This document shows positions 50,621-61,700 of a stretch of 64,000 nucleotides of DNA, in pieces. Made by a program: the position numbers and the translations under genes. How positions within the stretch are numbered: the stretch's first letter is position 1; each line of letters opens with the position of its first letter. This DNA is from Primulina eburnea. Taxonomy: Eukaryota > Streptophyta > Magnoliopsida > Lamiales > Gesneriaceae. The stretch is taken from the NCBI RefSeq assembly GCF_022965805.1, contig NC_133102.1:3852885-3916884 (forward strand). The letters run 5' to 3'. The notes beneath the pieces are model-generated. The model was not told the DNA's origin. It did not search any database and worked only from the letters and a program-made list of their open reading frames with translations.

Positions 50621-50802
50621 GGCAAAAACTTGTGTGAGACGGTATCACGGATCGTATTTGTGATATGAGATCTCTTATTTGGATCATCCATTAAAAATAT
50701 TACTTTTTATGCTAAGAGTGTAATTTTTGATTGTGAATATCAATAGGTTTGACATGTCTCACATATTGAGATCCGTGAGACGGTATCACATGAAACCTAC
50801 TC
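50621..50802 (+). mobile_element. Mutator-type MITE, 182 bp
   Basis: It runs from GGCAAAAACTTGTGTGAGAC to GAAACCTACTC and carries the family core. Flanks TCGATTTCA (50612-50620) and TCGATCTTA (50803-50811) agree at seven of nine bases, a worn target duplication. Confidence 0.85.
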
Positions 50803-50951
50803 TCGATCTTATAACATTTTCGAAATGGTGTCTTTTTTCTTTTTTTTTTTTTCTTATTTTTTTTCAAATAAAGTCTAGCAGCAGAAATTCAAATTTCTCG
50901 CTGCAGATTTTAACTTTTTTGTAGGCCTTTTGTAGAAAATAAGTAACTAAA

Positions 50952-50955
<4 letters not shown>

Positions 50956-51012
<57 letters not shown>
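50956..51012. repeat. (AT)n microsatellite
   Basis: An almost pure TA dinucleotide run of about 57 bases. It is likely to vary in length between individuals. Confidence 0.95.
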
Positions 51013-51014
<2 letters not shown>

Positions 51015-51826
51015 TGGCGAGTCGTGACACGCGCAATGCATGGAAAAATAAAAAACCAAGTAAGTTTTTTATTATTTTAAAATGAAATTTATAGGTTTTG
51101 AAATGACAGGAGAGAATATGAAATACGAATTGGATTGATAGCTCTGTAACATACATGGTGGGGAGACGCATGTTTTTTTATTTAAATTTTTTAAGAATAT
51201 TTAATTTTATTTATTACTACTATGGGGATTTTTAATCAAAATATTTTTTTGGGTTCACTTCCTACCCACGAAATTGTGGTACTATGTCATACAAAATGTG
51301 GTACACTTCATGTGGAAATGTGGTACTAAAAAAGTACCCAGGGACTGAACACAAAAAAAATTGACGGCTGAGGACCGAAGGCCAATTTCCCGTACTATTT
51401 ACGTGATCAATCGACACTCAATCGTTTGAGTAATCGAAATTATACTAGTAGCCTAATTGTGATATTAAATTTGAAAGATGACCTTGCTTCATTTGTCTAC
51501 ATGCATGTCAACTTTTAAAATAAAAACAACCACTAGTTTTCATATACACACGCACATACATTATAAGTTGGTCGTGTTAAAAAATAAAAGTATTTAATTT
51601 TTTGAAATTGAAATGGTACGAAAGAAAATAAAATATAAAGAAAAAGTGTAGTATATATAATTGAATGGTTATATGGTGTTTTGAGAATTATAAAAAAGTT
51701 TTACTACCATATACTAAAGTTAGTCAGTAAATGAAGTTTAACTTTAATAAATTGTATTTACATATACATATTTTAAGAAGTTTTTTTCATCATATACATG
51801 TATGATTTTTGTTTTTATAATTATAA

Positions 51827-52010
51827 GGTAAAAACTTGTGTGAGACGGTCTCACGAGTCATTTTTTGTGAGATGTATCTCTTATTTGGGTCATCCACGAA
51901 AAAAATATTATTTTTTATGCTAAAAATATTATTTTTTATTTTAAATATCGGTAGGGTTGACCCGTCTCACAGATAAAGATTCGTGAGACCTTCTCACAAG
52001 AGACTTACTC
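51827..52010 (+). mobile_element. Mutator-type MITE, 184 bp
   Basis: It runs from GGTAAAAACTTGTGTGAGAC to AAGAGACTTACTC. Flanks TAATTATAA and AAATTATAA (51818-51826, 52011-52019) match at eight of nine bases. It is one of the best-kept copies, with both GTCTCAC palindromes. Confidence 0.88.
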
Positions 52011-52503
52011 AAATTATAAATTATAAGACAATTGTGTGTTGATAAATTTGAGTGATGAGGAATCCATGTTCGTCCAGGAACTCCCAGACAAATTGAGCTT
52101 CAGAGGAGGAAAAAGCAACTTTTGCTTTACAACCTAGAAAAGGATATGTCATCCAAACCCTAAGATTACAATATGGACTGTAAATATTTTATTTTTTATT
52201 TCATGAATAATATGTTATATTATTTTAGTTTTTAATTTTTTTAATTAGTCATATACATTAATGATGTAAAAAAATTTAAGCACCGTGTCAATTACATAGA
52301 GCTATATATTTATTAAATCTATATATCTAACTTGTAGTAAATTAAATTGTGGTAATTACATGTAATCCCTATATGATGTAAGGAATGAAAAGAGTTTACT
52401 GTATTATCAAAAACTACAGTGAAAAATAATAATATAATTCAAATATTTTAAATAATAAAATTATCTATAAATCACATTTAGATTATTCGTCCAAAAAAAA
52501 TAA

Positions 52504-52875
52504 GGCAGAGACTTGTGTGAGAAGGTCTCACGGATCGTGTTTTGAAAGACATATATCTTATTGAGTGGCTCTCATGTGAGATCGTCTCACAGATCATAAT
52601 CTGTGAGACGGGTAAATCCTATCCATATTCACAATAAAAAGTAATACTTTTAGCATAAAAAGTAATACTTTTTCATGGGTGACCCAAATAAGAGATCCGT
52701 CTCACAAATACGACCCGTGAGACCGTCTCACACAAGTTTTTGTCTATCTTATTTGGGTCATCAATGAAAATATATTACTTTATGCTAAAAGTATTGCTTT
52801 TTAATGTAAATATCGGAAGGTTTGACACATCTTACATATAAAGATACGTAAAATCATCTCACAAGACACGTACTC
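52504..52875 (+). mobile_element. Mutator-type MITE interrupted by a second copy
   Basis: The left piece 52504-52562 and the right piece 52754-52875 make one family member, reading on across the gap (ATATCTTATT then TGGGTCATC). Outer flanks AAAAAATAA and AAGAAATAA agree at eight of nine bases. The inner copy at 52563-52744 is the insertion that splits it. Confidence 0.88.
52563..52744 (-). mobile_element. Mutator-type MITE nested in another copy, 182 bp
   Basis: The element sits in reverse orientation between exact copies of TATCTTATT (52554-52562 and 52745-52753). This nine-base sequence belongs to the host element, which proves both the borders of the insert and the 9-bp duplication. Ends are GAGTGGCTCTC and AAGTTTTTGTC. 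Confidence 0.93.
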
Positions 52876-53304
52876 AAGAAATAAACACAATATATATCAA
52901 GGGATCCTCACATATCCCCATACAGGTAGCTAGTGTGTGTGTCCCTATTTAGTGGCTAACTTGAGCTACAATTCCAACCCCACAATCAAATTAAGCTTCT
53001 CCTTTCCCTCACATGAAAACCCTACAAAAACTTGTTGGAGACTTCACCTGATTCAATCTTCCTGTGAGCTTAGCAGCCATCGCTAGCTAGCTAGCTAGCT
53101 TTATATGTATATGTTTCTTTTTCTTCATCTGCAAAAGGGTTTTCTGGGATTTGTTTTCTATCCTGATTTTGTTTTCCATTCTGGGAGCAGATTTAATTTT
53201 CTCATATCCGTTAATCTTTTCTACTTTCTGATCTGTGTGTGTAAATATGATTGTCTCCCACAAATTAACTTTTTATAAGTTCTCCTACATGCATTGATTT
53301 ACTT

Positions 53305-53425
53305 AAAAAATCAGCAAAATTATATACATGCCTGGCTCCCTGTATGCCATCTGCAGAACCACCGGAGAAACGATGAAGTTCCGTATATGGCGTATGAGGA
53401 GCCGAGCATATTATTATTTTTTATT
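53305..53425 (+). ncRNA. MIR160: MIR160 precursor hairpin
   Basis: The 5' arm holds the full 21-nt miR160 sequence at 53329-53349 (starts TGCCTGGCTCCC and ends ATGCCA). The 3' arm holds the expected star strand at 53390-53410 (starts GCGTATGAGGAGCC), leaving a short loop of about 40 bases. The arms pair over the whole duplex with a few G-U or mismatched positions, and the pairing extends below it (ATATACATGC with GCATATTATT). miR160 is conserved across land plants and cuts ARF10/16/17 transcripts, damping auxin response in roots, leaves and seeds. The primary transcript probably begins left of 53300, but I cannot fix its start. Nearest neighbours are MITEs. Confidence 0.93.
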
Positions 53426-53429
53426 TCAG

Positions 53430-55562
53430 TTTTCTAGTACTATTGTACGAATTTCTATATATCCCCAAGACTTGAGAGAATCAAGGTTTGATGATTACAA
53501 TTGAATTCCAATATTAGCATAATCAAGATCTTAATTATTCATGCAGGTAAATTAATTTCGCAATCCTTTTACTATATGCATTACTAATTTCTTACTTTAA
53601 TTAAGAAAAAAAAATCTTTCAACTTTTAGTCGTACTTCGTGAATTAAATCTTTATTTTAATTTGATCACCGAATGATTTATGGAATCCATCATCCATGGT
53701 AGATTAATTTTGGTTATTTACCAGTTAGAGATTGAAAAGCCTACCGTATCCATAAATCATGACGAGGGGTGAAATTGAATTTTTTTTAAATATATATACA
53801 TAAAATGATCGAGGGTGGAAATGTAGAAAAAAATGTATTTTTATTTTTATTTTTTTAAAAAAAAGAATGCGAGAAGATGTGAACAAAAGCCTGCTGTAAT
53901 TATTCTCTTAGTTCTGCATGCGCACCTATTCCCATAAGGCATGAATTCTTGGAAAAATTTAATGTTATCTTCACTAGAACTATCCCATAATGTATTTAAC
54001 GATGGAGATTTATTAATATTTGTAAGATCTACTAAAAAAAGTAGTAGATTATATATGTATTGATAAATCTTTACCCTTAACTGTATCTTGGGTAAGTGTG
54101 CGTATAGATTGCATCTCACTCACGTCCCAATTCTTTTGTGTGTATCGACGACATCAAAGTTATAACTTGATCGATGCGCAATATTCGCCAATCGAAGTTT
54201 TTATATAATTAAGTTTCTATATTTTATTATTTTTATGTACATCTCATCTATATTTGGTGATAATCTAAAAAAAAATTGTGGTCAAGAAAAGTTTAAGATG
54301 AGAACACAATTTTCTGTTCTGCAGTTTGTTTTGCCGAATAAAATCTACTGCTCGTTAGTTGTAGAAGTACAAGTTTGAAAAATGGTCAATTTATCCATTG
54401 AAGCATCTAAAAATGTAGCTTGGCCAAAAAATAAATAAATCAATCAAATAATGCATGGATCAAAATTTGATCTCGAATAATTGCTTATTTCATGTTGGTT
54501 TACTGACTAGCTACATTTTGAGTGTTTACATGTCCTGTGGAGGTTCTCATGTCATGGAGTTTTTAGGTTTATGGCTCATCCTGTTGAGTCAATCTTTTTT
54601 ATGACGTGAGGATCTGCAGTCGCTACTCTTCAGCGTACACTGAGTAAACCTCCAGACTAATGTAGTTGACTGCAAATCACGCTAATCAAGTAAATCACAC
54701 TAGGCAAGTCATGTGTGACATACTCAAAGTTGAGATGACAGAAGTTGAAAGAGATTGAATTCTAACATCTTGACAGAGTTCAATATAATAGTGTACGTGC
54801 AAACCACACTAGCAATGTAGCAGCACGCAAACAACGCTAAAAATGTAAATCACACTGGACAAATAGTTTGCGACATGCTCGTCTGTGAAAATGTTGATAG
54901 GAATAATCAAACTTTTAACCAGTAGTTAATCGTTAACCTACTCCACTTTGGATACCCTTGGAACTCGGCACCACTCTTGTTGGTAATTCGGATGGTTCTT
55001 CTTGAAAATTTTGGGTTCAAATCGAGCTTCCCATCATGGATTCCACGTCGATTGAGTACCCCCGGTCAATTATATTATGAACAATATTGATCCGACCAAC
55101 GTAATAGAAATATAATACAATTTTTTTTTTTTTTTTTACTTTGGGAACCCGCCGCTTTTATTTTTGGTGTGCTTCGCATAAATCCAAAAGGTCAACGTAG
55201 TAGTCTACAAATCACGCTAATCAAGTAAACCATACTGAGCAAGTTATGTGTAACATTGACAAAAGCGAAAAAAGATTGAACTCAAACCTCTTGACAGAAC
55301 TCACCATACATTTTCATCCAAGTTAAGCACAAAATGTACATGGTTGATCACTCGAGAATACAGATCACAAAGCCAAAATAGAGGTCGAATTAAAAGACAT
55401 GTTGTGGGTTCGCTAAATTTGGTAAGAACTCAGAAAAAGTGGATTCCATCCAGAAGCAAGCTATCAAATTATTTATGTGTACAGACAGACAACTATATAC
55501 ATAAATTATGGACTCGAAAATTACTTGATTAAGCACTTTTTGGCGTGAGCGATAAGATTTAG
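53430..55562. other. Gene-poor stretch with dispersed direct repeats
   Basis: No gene is supported. Related blocks containing AATCACGCTAATCAAGTAAA followed by GCAAGT.ATGTGT occur at about 54655-54785 and 55195-55310, with a looser relative at 54795-54890. They resemble decayed retrotransposon LTR or intergenic spacer sequence. A long T run lies at 55120-55137. Confidence 0.55.
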
Positions 55563-55716
55563 GGCAAAAACTTGTGTGAGACGGTTTCACGGGTCGTATT
55601 TGTGAGACGCATATCTTATTTGGGTCATCCATTAAAAAGTTTTACTTTTTATGGTAAGAGTATTATTTTTTATTGTGAATATGGGTAGGGTTGACGGTCT
55701 CACATGAGACTCACTC
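55563..55716 (+). mobile_element. Mutator-type MITE, 154 bp
   Basis: It runs from GGCAAAAACTTGTGTGAGAC to GAGACTCACTC. Flanks AAGATTTAG (55554-55562) and AACATTTAG (55717-55725) agree at eight of nine bases. It is about 25-30 bases shorter than its sisters because the right end has lost sequence. Confidence 0.88.
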
Positions 55717-56218
55717 AACATTTAGTATTATCGTATCATGATATGTTTGATTCAAGTTTTAGGATAATCAAAGTTTTAAAAAAAAATAACTATGTTATCT
55801 GTATCTTTCAATTATAAGCTTATAAATGCATTTAAAAAATACCATCATGTAACTCGTACTGTGTAGATGAATATGTCGATATATCATCAAATGATTTCGA
55901 AACTATGATCTCCAACATAATTTTTTTTATAAATTAAATTTGTTTTTTTACATCAAATTAATTTAGCAGGATAAAATTAAACAAAGTAAACCAAATGATA
56001 ATTTGGAAATTGCGAAAATAAATATAAAAAACATGTATTTTCCATGCTAGCTGTTTTATTTACATTCATTGGAGAATAATAATTCTAATCGATCATCAGC
56101 CCGTCACCTTCTAATTCTATTCAACGAACAACGGACTTCAAAACTTGCATCAATAATTTTCAGGTACGAAAATTTTGTTGTTTAATTCATTATTCTGTTT
56201 TTTCATTAAAGCACAACT

Positions 56219-56410
56219 CACTACAAAAAAAAAATGGTATCAACGACGGTTTTTCCGTTGCTAATATGGATCTTAAAACCGTTCGAAAATCCACGGTCGC
56301 CTTCCTATTGTGACCGTTTTTCAATTGAAAAACCGTCGAAGCCATCGCTAATTAGCGACGGTTTTGAACAGATAATCCGTCGCTAATTTGCGACGGTTTT
56401 GAGTACTGAT
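56219..56410 (+). mobile_element. CACTA (En/Spm) transposon terminus
   Basis: It starts CACTACAAAAAAA, the classic CACTA end. Subterminal repeats of the GCGACGGTTTT type in both orientations fill the next 180 bases. The partner terminus (TTTTTGTAGTG) was not found in the window, so this is a solo end or a deleted element. Confidence 0.75.
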
Positions 56411-57599
56411 GATTGATATGAATTTTATTTTTTTACGTGATTTTTTTCTTGTATCGTGGAATTTTATAGTTTTTTTTTGTTAAAAAAATTAATTATTGGG
56501 AATTTGAGTGTTCGAATATTAAACACGTACAACTCTGATTTTCTTTAAAAATTCGATTCATTACAAACAACACCAATGGCTAATCCCCAATAGTTAGTAT
56601 TGTCCCGTTATTTTAAAAGTAGAAAAATATTATATTTAATTTTTTTTATTAGATATAGTGGATAAAGAATAGTACAAAATAAGTTATCAAGATATCAAAA
56701 AAAACAAAAACAAAACAAAACAAAGAGCAAATGTTGATATTCTTGAAAATGTTTTACATGAAAATATGAATCAATTAAGGGAATTTGATTCTTTCGAATA
56801 TTGATGATCCAAGGGGCCTTTAGTTGAACGAGGTCCAAATAGTGATAATACTACTGTGTTTTTCAAAGACAAATTCGATAGACATTTTGATATATTACAT
56901 TACAAACTGTTACTACCAAATGGAGATATAATCAATAGAGGAAAACAAATTTGACACAATCTGAGGATCGATTTTTTAAACTCGATTCAAACCCATAAAA
57001 TGTCGTATCTGAATTTGATTGAAAGAGTTTGGTTTCTCGTGATTGAACTTTATTAAATTTTTCTCGTTGCATTTCAATTGAGTTTTACTCATAAAGTTAA
57101 TCGTGTTGATTTTGTTTTTATAGCTCATGGCTGTGGTATGTTCTTAAATCTTAATTTAATGATGACTAGGGTCATGATAGAGTCGAACTATTGATCGTTG
57201 TTTGCATATTGATTTAAATCGTGTTTTGATTTATTTCATGTTATTGATTGATATTCACTTGAATTTATTACATTTAATTTGGTCAATTATTTGAATGTAT
57301 GTTGTTTAATCTGACTCAAAAAAAAAAAGAAGATTAAAATTAGCTTAACAAATATCGTTTAACACATGATTAAATTGATTAGAAATAATATTTTGTTTCA
57401 ATATGTTATTTTAGACAAAAGCTGGAATTCCTTGGTTGTTAAATGTTTTTTTAAAAATTAAATTTATTATAAATAATTGAACTGTTAAATAAAAACAAAA
57501 TCGTTAATTCTAGAAATGAGTCAATAATTAATGTAGAAAATTTCATAATGAATGCGAATAATTTTACTTGATCAAATTCAATATATGACAATAATTGAT

Positions 57600-57782
57600 G
57601 ACAAAAACTTGTGTGAGATGGTCTTCCGAGTCGTATTTTGTGATACGAGTATCTTATTTAAGGTCCTACATGAAAAAATATTATTTTTATAATAAAAATA
57701 TTACTCTTTATTGTGAATATCGGTAGTTTTGATCCGTCTTACAGGATAAAGACTCGTGGGACGTCTCACAAAAGACCTACTC
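57600..57782 (+). mobile_element. Mutator-type MITE, 183 bp, perfect 9-bp target duplication
   Basis: The element runs from GACAAAAACTTGTGTGAGAT to AAAGACCTACTC. ATAATTGAT flanks it exactly (57591-57599 and 57783-57791). Confidence 0.93.
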
Positions 57783-57791
57783 ATAATTGAT

Positions 57792-58741
57792 AGTTTTGTA
57801 TCTATATGTTCCCTGTAATTTTGTTGAAATTTGAATTGCCCTTAAATTAAACTTTATTTTATCACTTTTGTTTATTAAATTACATTATTTACTTTAGAAT
57901 AATTTAGTTCATCTTAGTTGGTAAATCATACGCGATCTTCACTTCTTTTATCATTTGACTTGGTCCATTTGTGATAATTCTCAACTGAAATCGTCCACAG
58001 ACTTGCTTGAACTCGATCATGTCATGTGTATACTTGTCAAAACTCGACGGAGGAACCAGCTTTGTTGAGGAAACGATCTATATGAAAGGGCTGTTTTGTT
58101 GGCTTGGAAAGTTGGGGAAAGTTTTGGTAATTGGCAGTAATAAAAAGAAAAAAAAAAGATGTTTGGACAAGATCCAATCAGGAATGCTTCGGTGTGCCGG
58201 TAGTGGAAACATAGTTTACGTTTGGCCACGTGGCCTCGAGTTTTTCCTAGATTTTGCTAGGAATAACGAATTTTGGTATCAGACAGGGGAATACCCGCCG
58301 CCTCTTTTCGTTCGAAAACAGTGGTTGCCACCATACGCCTCATCTTTCATTAACATGAAAAAGAATGAAAGGCTAAATAATTGAGGGAGAAACTAAAAGA
58401 ACAGGAAAAGAAAGCATCACCTTTTCTTCATTTCCTCTCGCCAGGTATAATTTTTTTTTGCTGAATGTTGAGGATTTGTTCTTTTGACTTTTATCCATTA
58501 ATCTCTGCGAGATTCAGAGATCTGCTTAGGCATCTCTCTATTTTGACAGACCCGATTCATTTTACTCAGTTTGTTGTTATGATTATATTTATGTAGCTGC
58601 CCGTTTGTCAAAAATGAGATTTTTTTTAGAAAAAAAGAGGCTGTGATGCAGTTTTTTGGTTCGTGTTTTGCAGGTGAATAAAGTGACGTTGGAAGTTGCT
58701 AGTATTTGGGGATTTTTTATTTTGTTTTTCGAAACATAAAT
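57792..58741. other. Upstream region of the ADC synthase gene
   Basis: Expected promoter and 5' UTR. A probable 5' UTR intron may span about 58446-58673: GGTATAATT after a C-rich stretch, then TTTTGCAG before 58674. A 125-codon frame at 58007-58384 has no recognisable domain and is not called as a gene. Confidence 0.4.
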
Positions 58742-61700
58742 ATGAGTTTCACTTTGTGTTCACCTTCATCTGAGATCTCATTATCTTGTCGTGAGAACAT
58801 TTCCCGAAACAAGAATTTGAATTCTTTTCTTTCTAGTGCTTTTAATAGAGTTGGTGATTTGGATAAGAATGGCAATTTTCAAATACAGAAGGGAGTTCTG
58901 AAAAAAGCCATAGTTAAGAGCCATTTAATTCCTGGGAGCTTGGAAGGATCGAATTTAGCAAGGAAGCGGCTGCACGAACCGTCTTCGAAGTTGAATTTGT
59001 TAAGAACCTTGTTGATTGATAATTATGACAGTTACACCTATAATATTTTCCAGGAGCTCTCCATCATCAATGGATGTAAGCTTTACTTAGTTTTCTTTGT
59101 CATGCAGTTTTTGGAATGTTTTTAGTTGTCTGGTAGCATCCATTAGTTATAGAGGCATTTCTCGCATATTCTGGGAAGGATACAAAGGAATTCGCCAATG
59201 AACCCACGTGAGATGTGTGACAGATTGAAGGTGCGGACATAGAGATGAAGATAAGGGAGTGGGGTGAAGTTGAACAATCAAATTTCAATTGTAATATTGC
59301 TAACTAACGTTTGTTGCTTTATTGGCACGATTAATATATATTTAAGTTGTTGATTTGAAGCAAGAACTTGTTTTCGTAGGTAATTTATGATGAATGGCAA
59401 ATTTCTTAATTATAGCGAATTCTGTGGAAAATCTTCTTCATTGAAGGCTCGTTGATATTTTTTTTTACATATTTATGAGTGGATCGGTAACTATAACTTG
59501 GAAACAATGGGAATCAATTTATAGCGGTGTTACCTCAAATTTGGTGATTGTTGAGGATTGGTATCTAATTTCCCGCACCAAGATGTTGATTATGGGCATC
59601 TGTGTGTATAATTTGTTGGGCATAATAAAGTTTAGATTTTACATGGAGAATGCTTCTGCCTTGTCCTTGCAAGAGATGTGAAAAAAGGGGCTGAAAGATG
59701 GATAATTATAGTCGATTTCAGTAATTTTCTAGTCTTTTGCTCATATTTATTAGTCTTGTTGTTCTTGTTTGTTGGCAGCCTCTAATTTTACTTTGTGAAG
59801 ACGTTATTTTTCACAATTTATTCGGAACAAAGTTGATCTGAGCTTTGTTTCTGTATTTATACAATATTAATTTGGGGTTTTACCCCTGTATAATCTCAAT
59901 GGCAAAGCAACTATCATGGACTTATTTCAACTTCCAGAAACACCATGTTGTGAACTTTCTTTATAAGAAGCAATAATCGGTTTCAATCTTCAAGCACTGA
60001 TATATGTATAACAAATAAGTCATTATATAAACTGCCCCATTCGTGGCATTCATATTTCTGGGTAACCATCCAATTCTTGTTAGTTCCATCTTTTATTTCT
60101 CTTATCATTGTCAAAATTTTCAAATAAAGCTTTCATTAATTGTTAGGCTTTCCTCCCGGTTTCTGTTAGTGGTCCAGGTTCTCTTTTTGATCAATTTGAA
60201 TCAGAAAAGAATGAATTGGATAATATACCCATGTTCTTGTTTGTATCCATTTCATTGATGGATGCCTTTCGATGGGGAAACAATGTTTTTAACTATAATT
60301 TTTTGTCTTGAAACTGTACCAGTGTCTCCAGTGGTGATTCATAATGATGAATGGTCTTGGGAAGAGCTTCATCATTTTCTATATGAAAAAATGGCATTTG
60401 ACAATATTGTGATATCTCCTGGTCCTGGTTCTCCGGCATGTGCTGCTGACATAGGTTAGATAAAAAAAATATGCGACCATTTTACTCACTTTTAGAATAC
60501 TACTTGACTTTACATTATGTTCAATATGATTATCTTCCAAAATGTGTCCTTTGGTGAAGTGGAACTTGAACAATCCTGAGCATGTATGTACATTTTTCTG
60601 GACACACATCTTTCCAGACACATGCTGTCAGATAGTATTACCCGAGCACTGTTTCAGAATGAAAGAGGCTAAATACACATGGAAGCCATGGTTTTGTGAT
60701 AGCAAAGTGAGGCTGAGATTTAGAAAAACTCAGAGATTCACTGATAGAACTCATTTGCCGAAGTAAAAAATTTAACTAGTCTGTTTCTTTTCTAACGAGA
60801 ATTATAGTGGTACTTTTATGCTTAAAAGCTTATGAAAGAATTTTATTTGGTGCTAAAGTTAGGTTTATGAAAACTGTGTCCAGCTGACTTAAACCTCTTT
60901 CCTTGTTGAGAATGAGAAGGAAATTTATTGGTGCAACATCAGGTCCAAAAAGGAAAGAGGCTGTTTCTTGCTTTCAATAATTTCACCTTGTACAGTTGAA
61001 CAAACTGTTAATAGTTTACCGTTAACTTTTTGCCTTCTATTATGTAACTAAAACATGCCACAATTTGTTTGTTATTCAAGTGGGTCATGGCTATCGTAAT
61101 ATTTCAGGGATATGCCTAAGGCTCCTGCTTGAAGGCAGTGACATCCCCATCTTAGGTGTTTGCCTAGGCCATCAGGTATGTTTACACTGTTCACCATTCC
61201 TTTGCGTGTTAGTTATTACCAGATTCTTTGATTCACACAACTTATGTTTCTTGTGAACGATTGTCCTTTCTTTCCTTCAAAGTTCAAATTTTACTTCGGT
61301 CGATTTGACATCTATTAGGTCCTGTTGAGATTAGGTCCTATTGAATAATGTTCTGTGGAGGGAAAATGTCTCCAATCTTATTCACCCTTAACTTGTGTCT
61401 GTACAATTGTGGGCTTTTATATACAAGAAGAAGAAACACGTTATAGCATCTAACACTTTCATGCATATCAACTAACACCTATACCAACTAACACTCCCCC
61501 TCAAGATTGGTGGAGATTTAAAACACCAATCTTGGACATCAAGTAGGTGTGCTGATCCTTGCCCAAGCTCTTGGTGAAAATGTAAGCAAGCGGATATCTG
61601 GTAGGAACACAAGAAGTCTTGAGCAACTTAGCTTGAATTTTTTCCCGTATCAAATGGCAATCGATTTTGATATGTTTCGTGCGTTTCGTTATAAAGTGGA

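Noticed and set aside
50947..51171. 74-codon minus frame with an Ile-Tyr run
   Set aside because: The run is the translation of the (AT)n microsatellite.
58007..58384. 125-codon frame upstream of ADC synthase
   Set aside because: It has no recognisable domain and a lysine run from an A-rich tract, and it lies where promoter and 5' UTR are expected.
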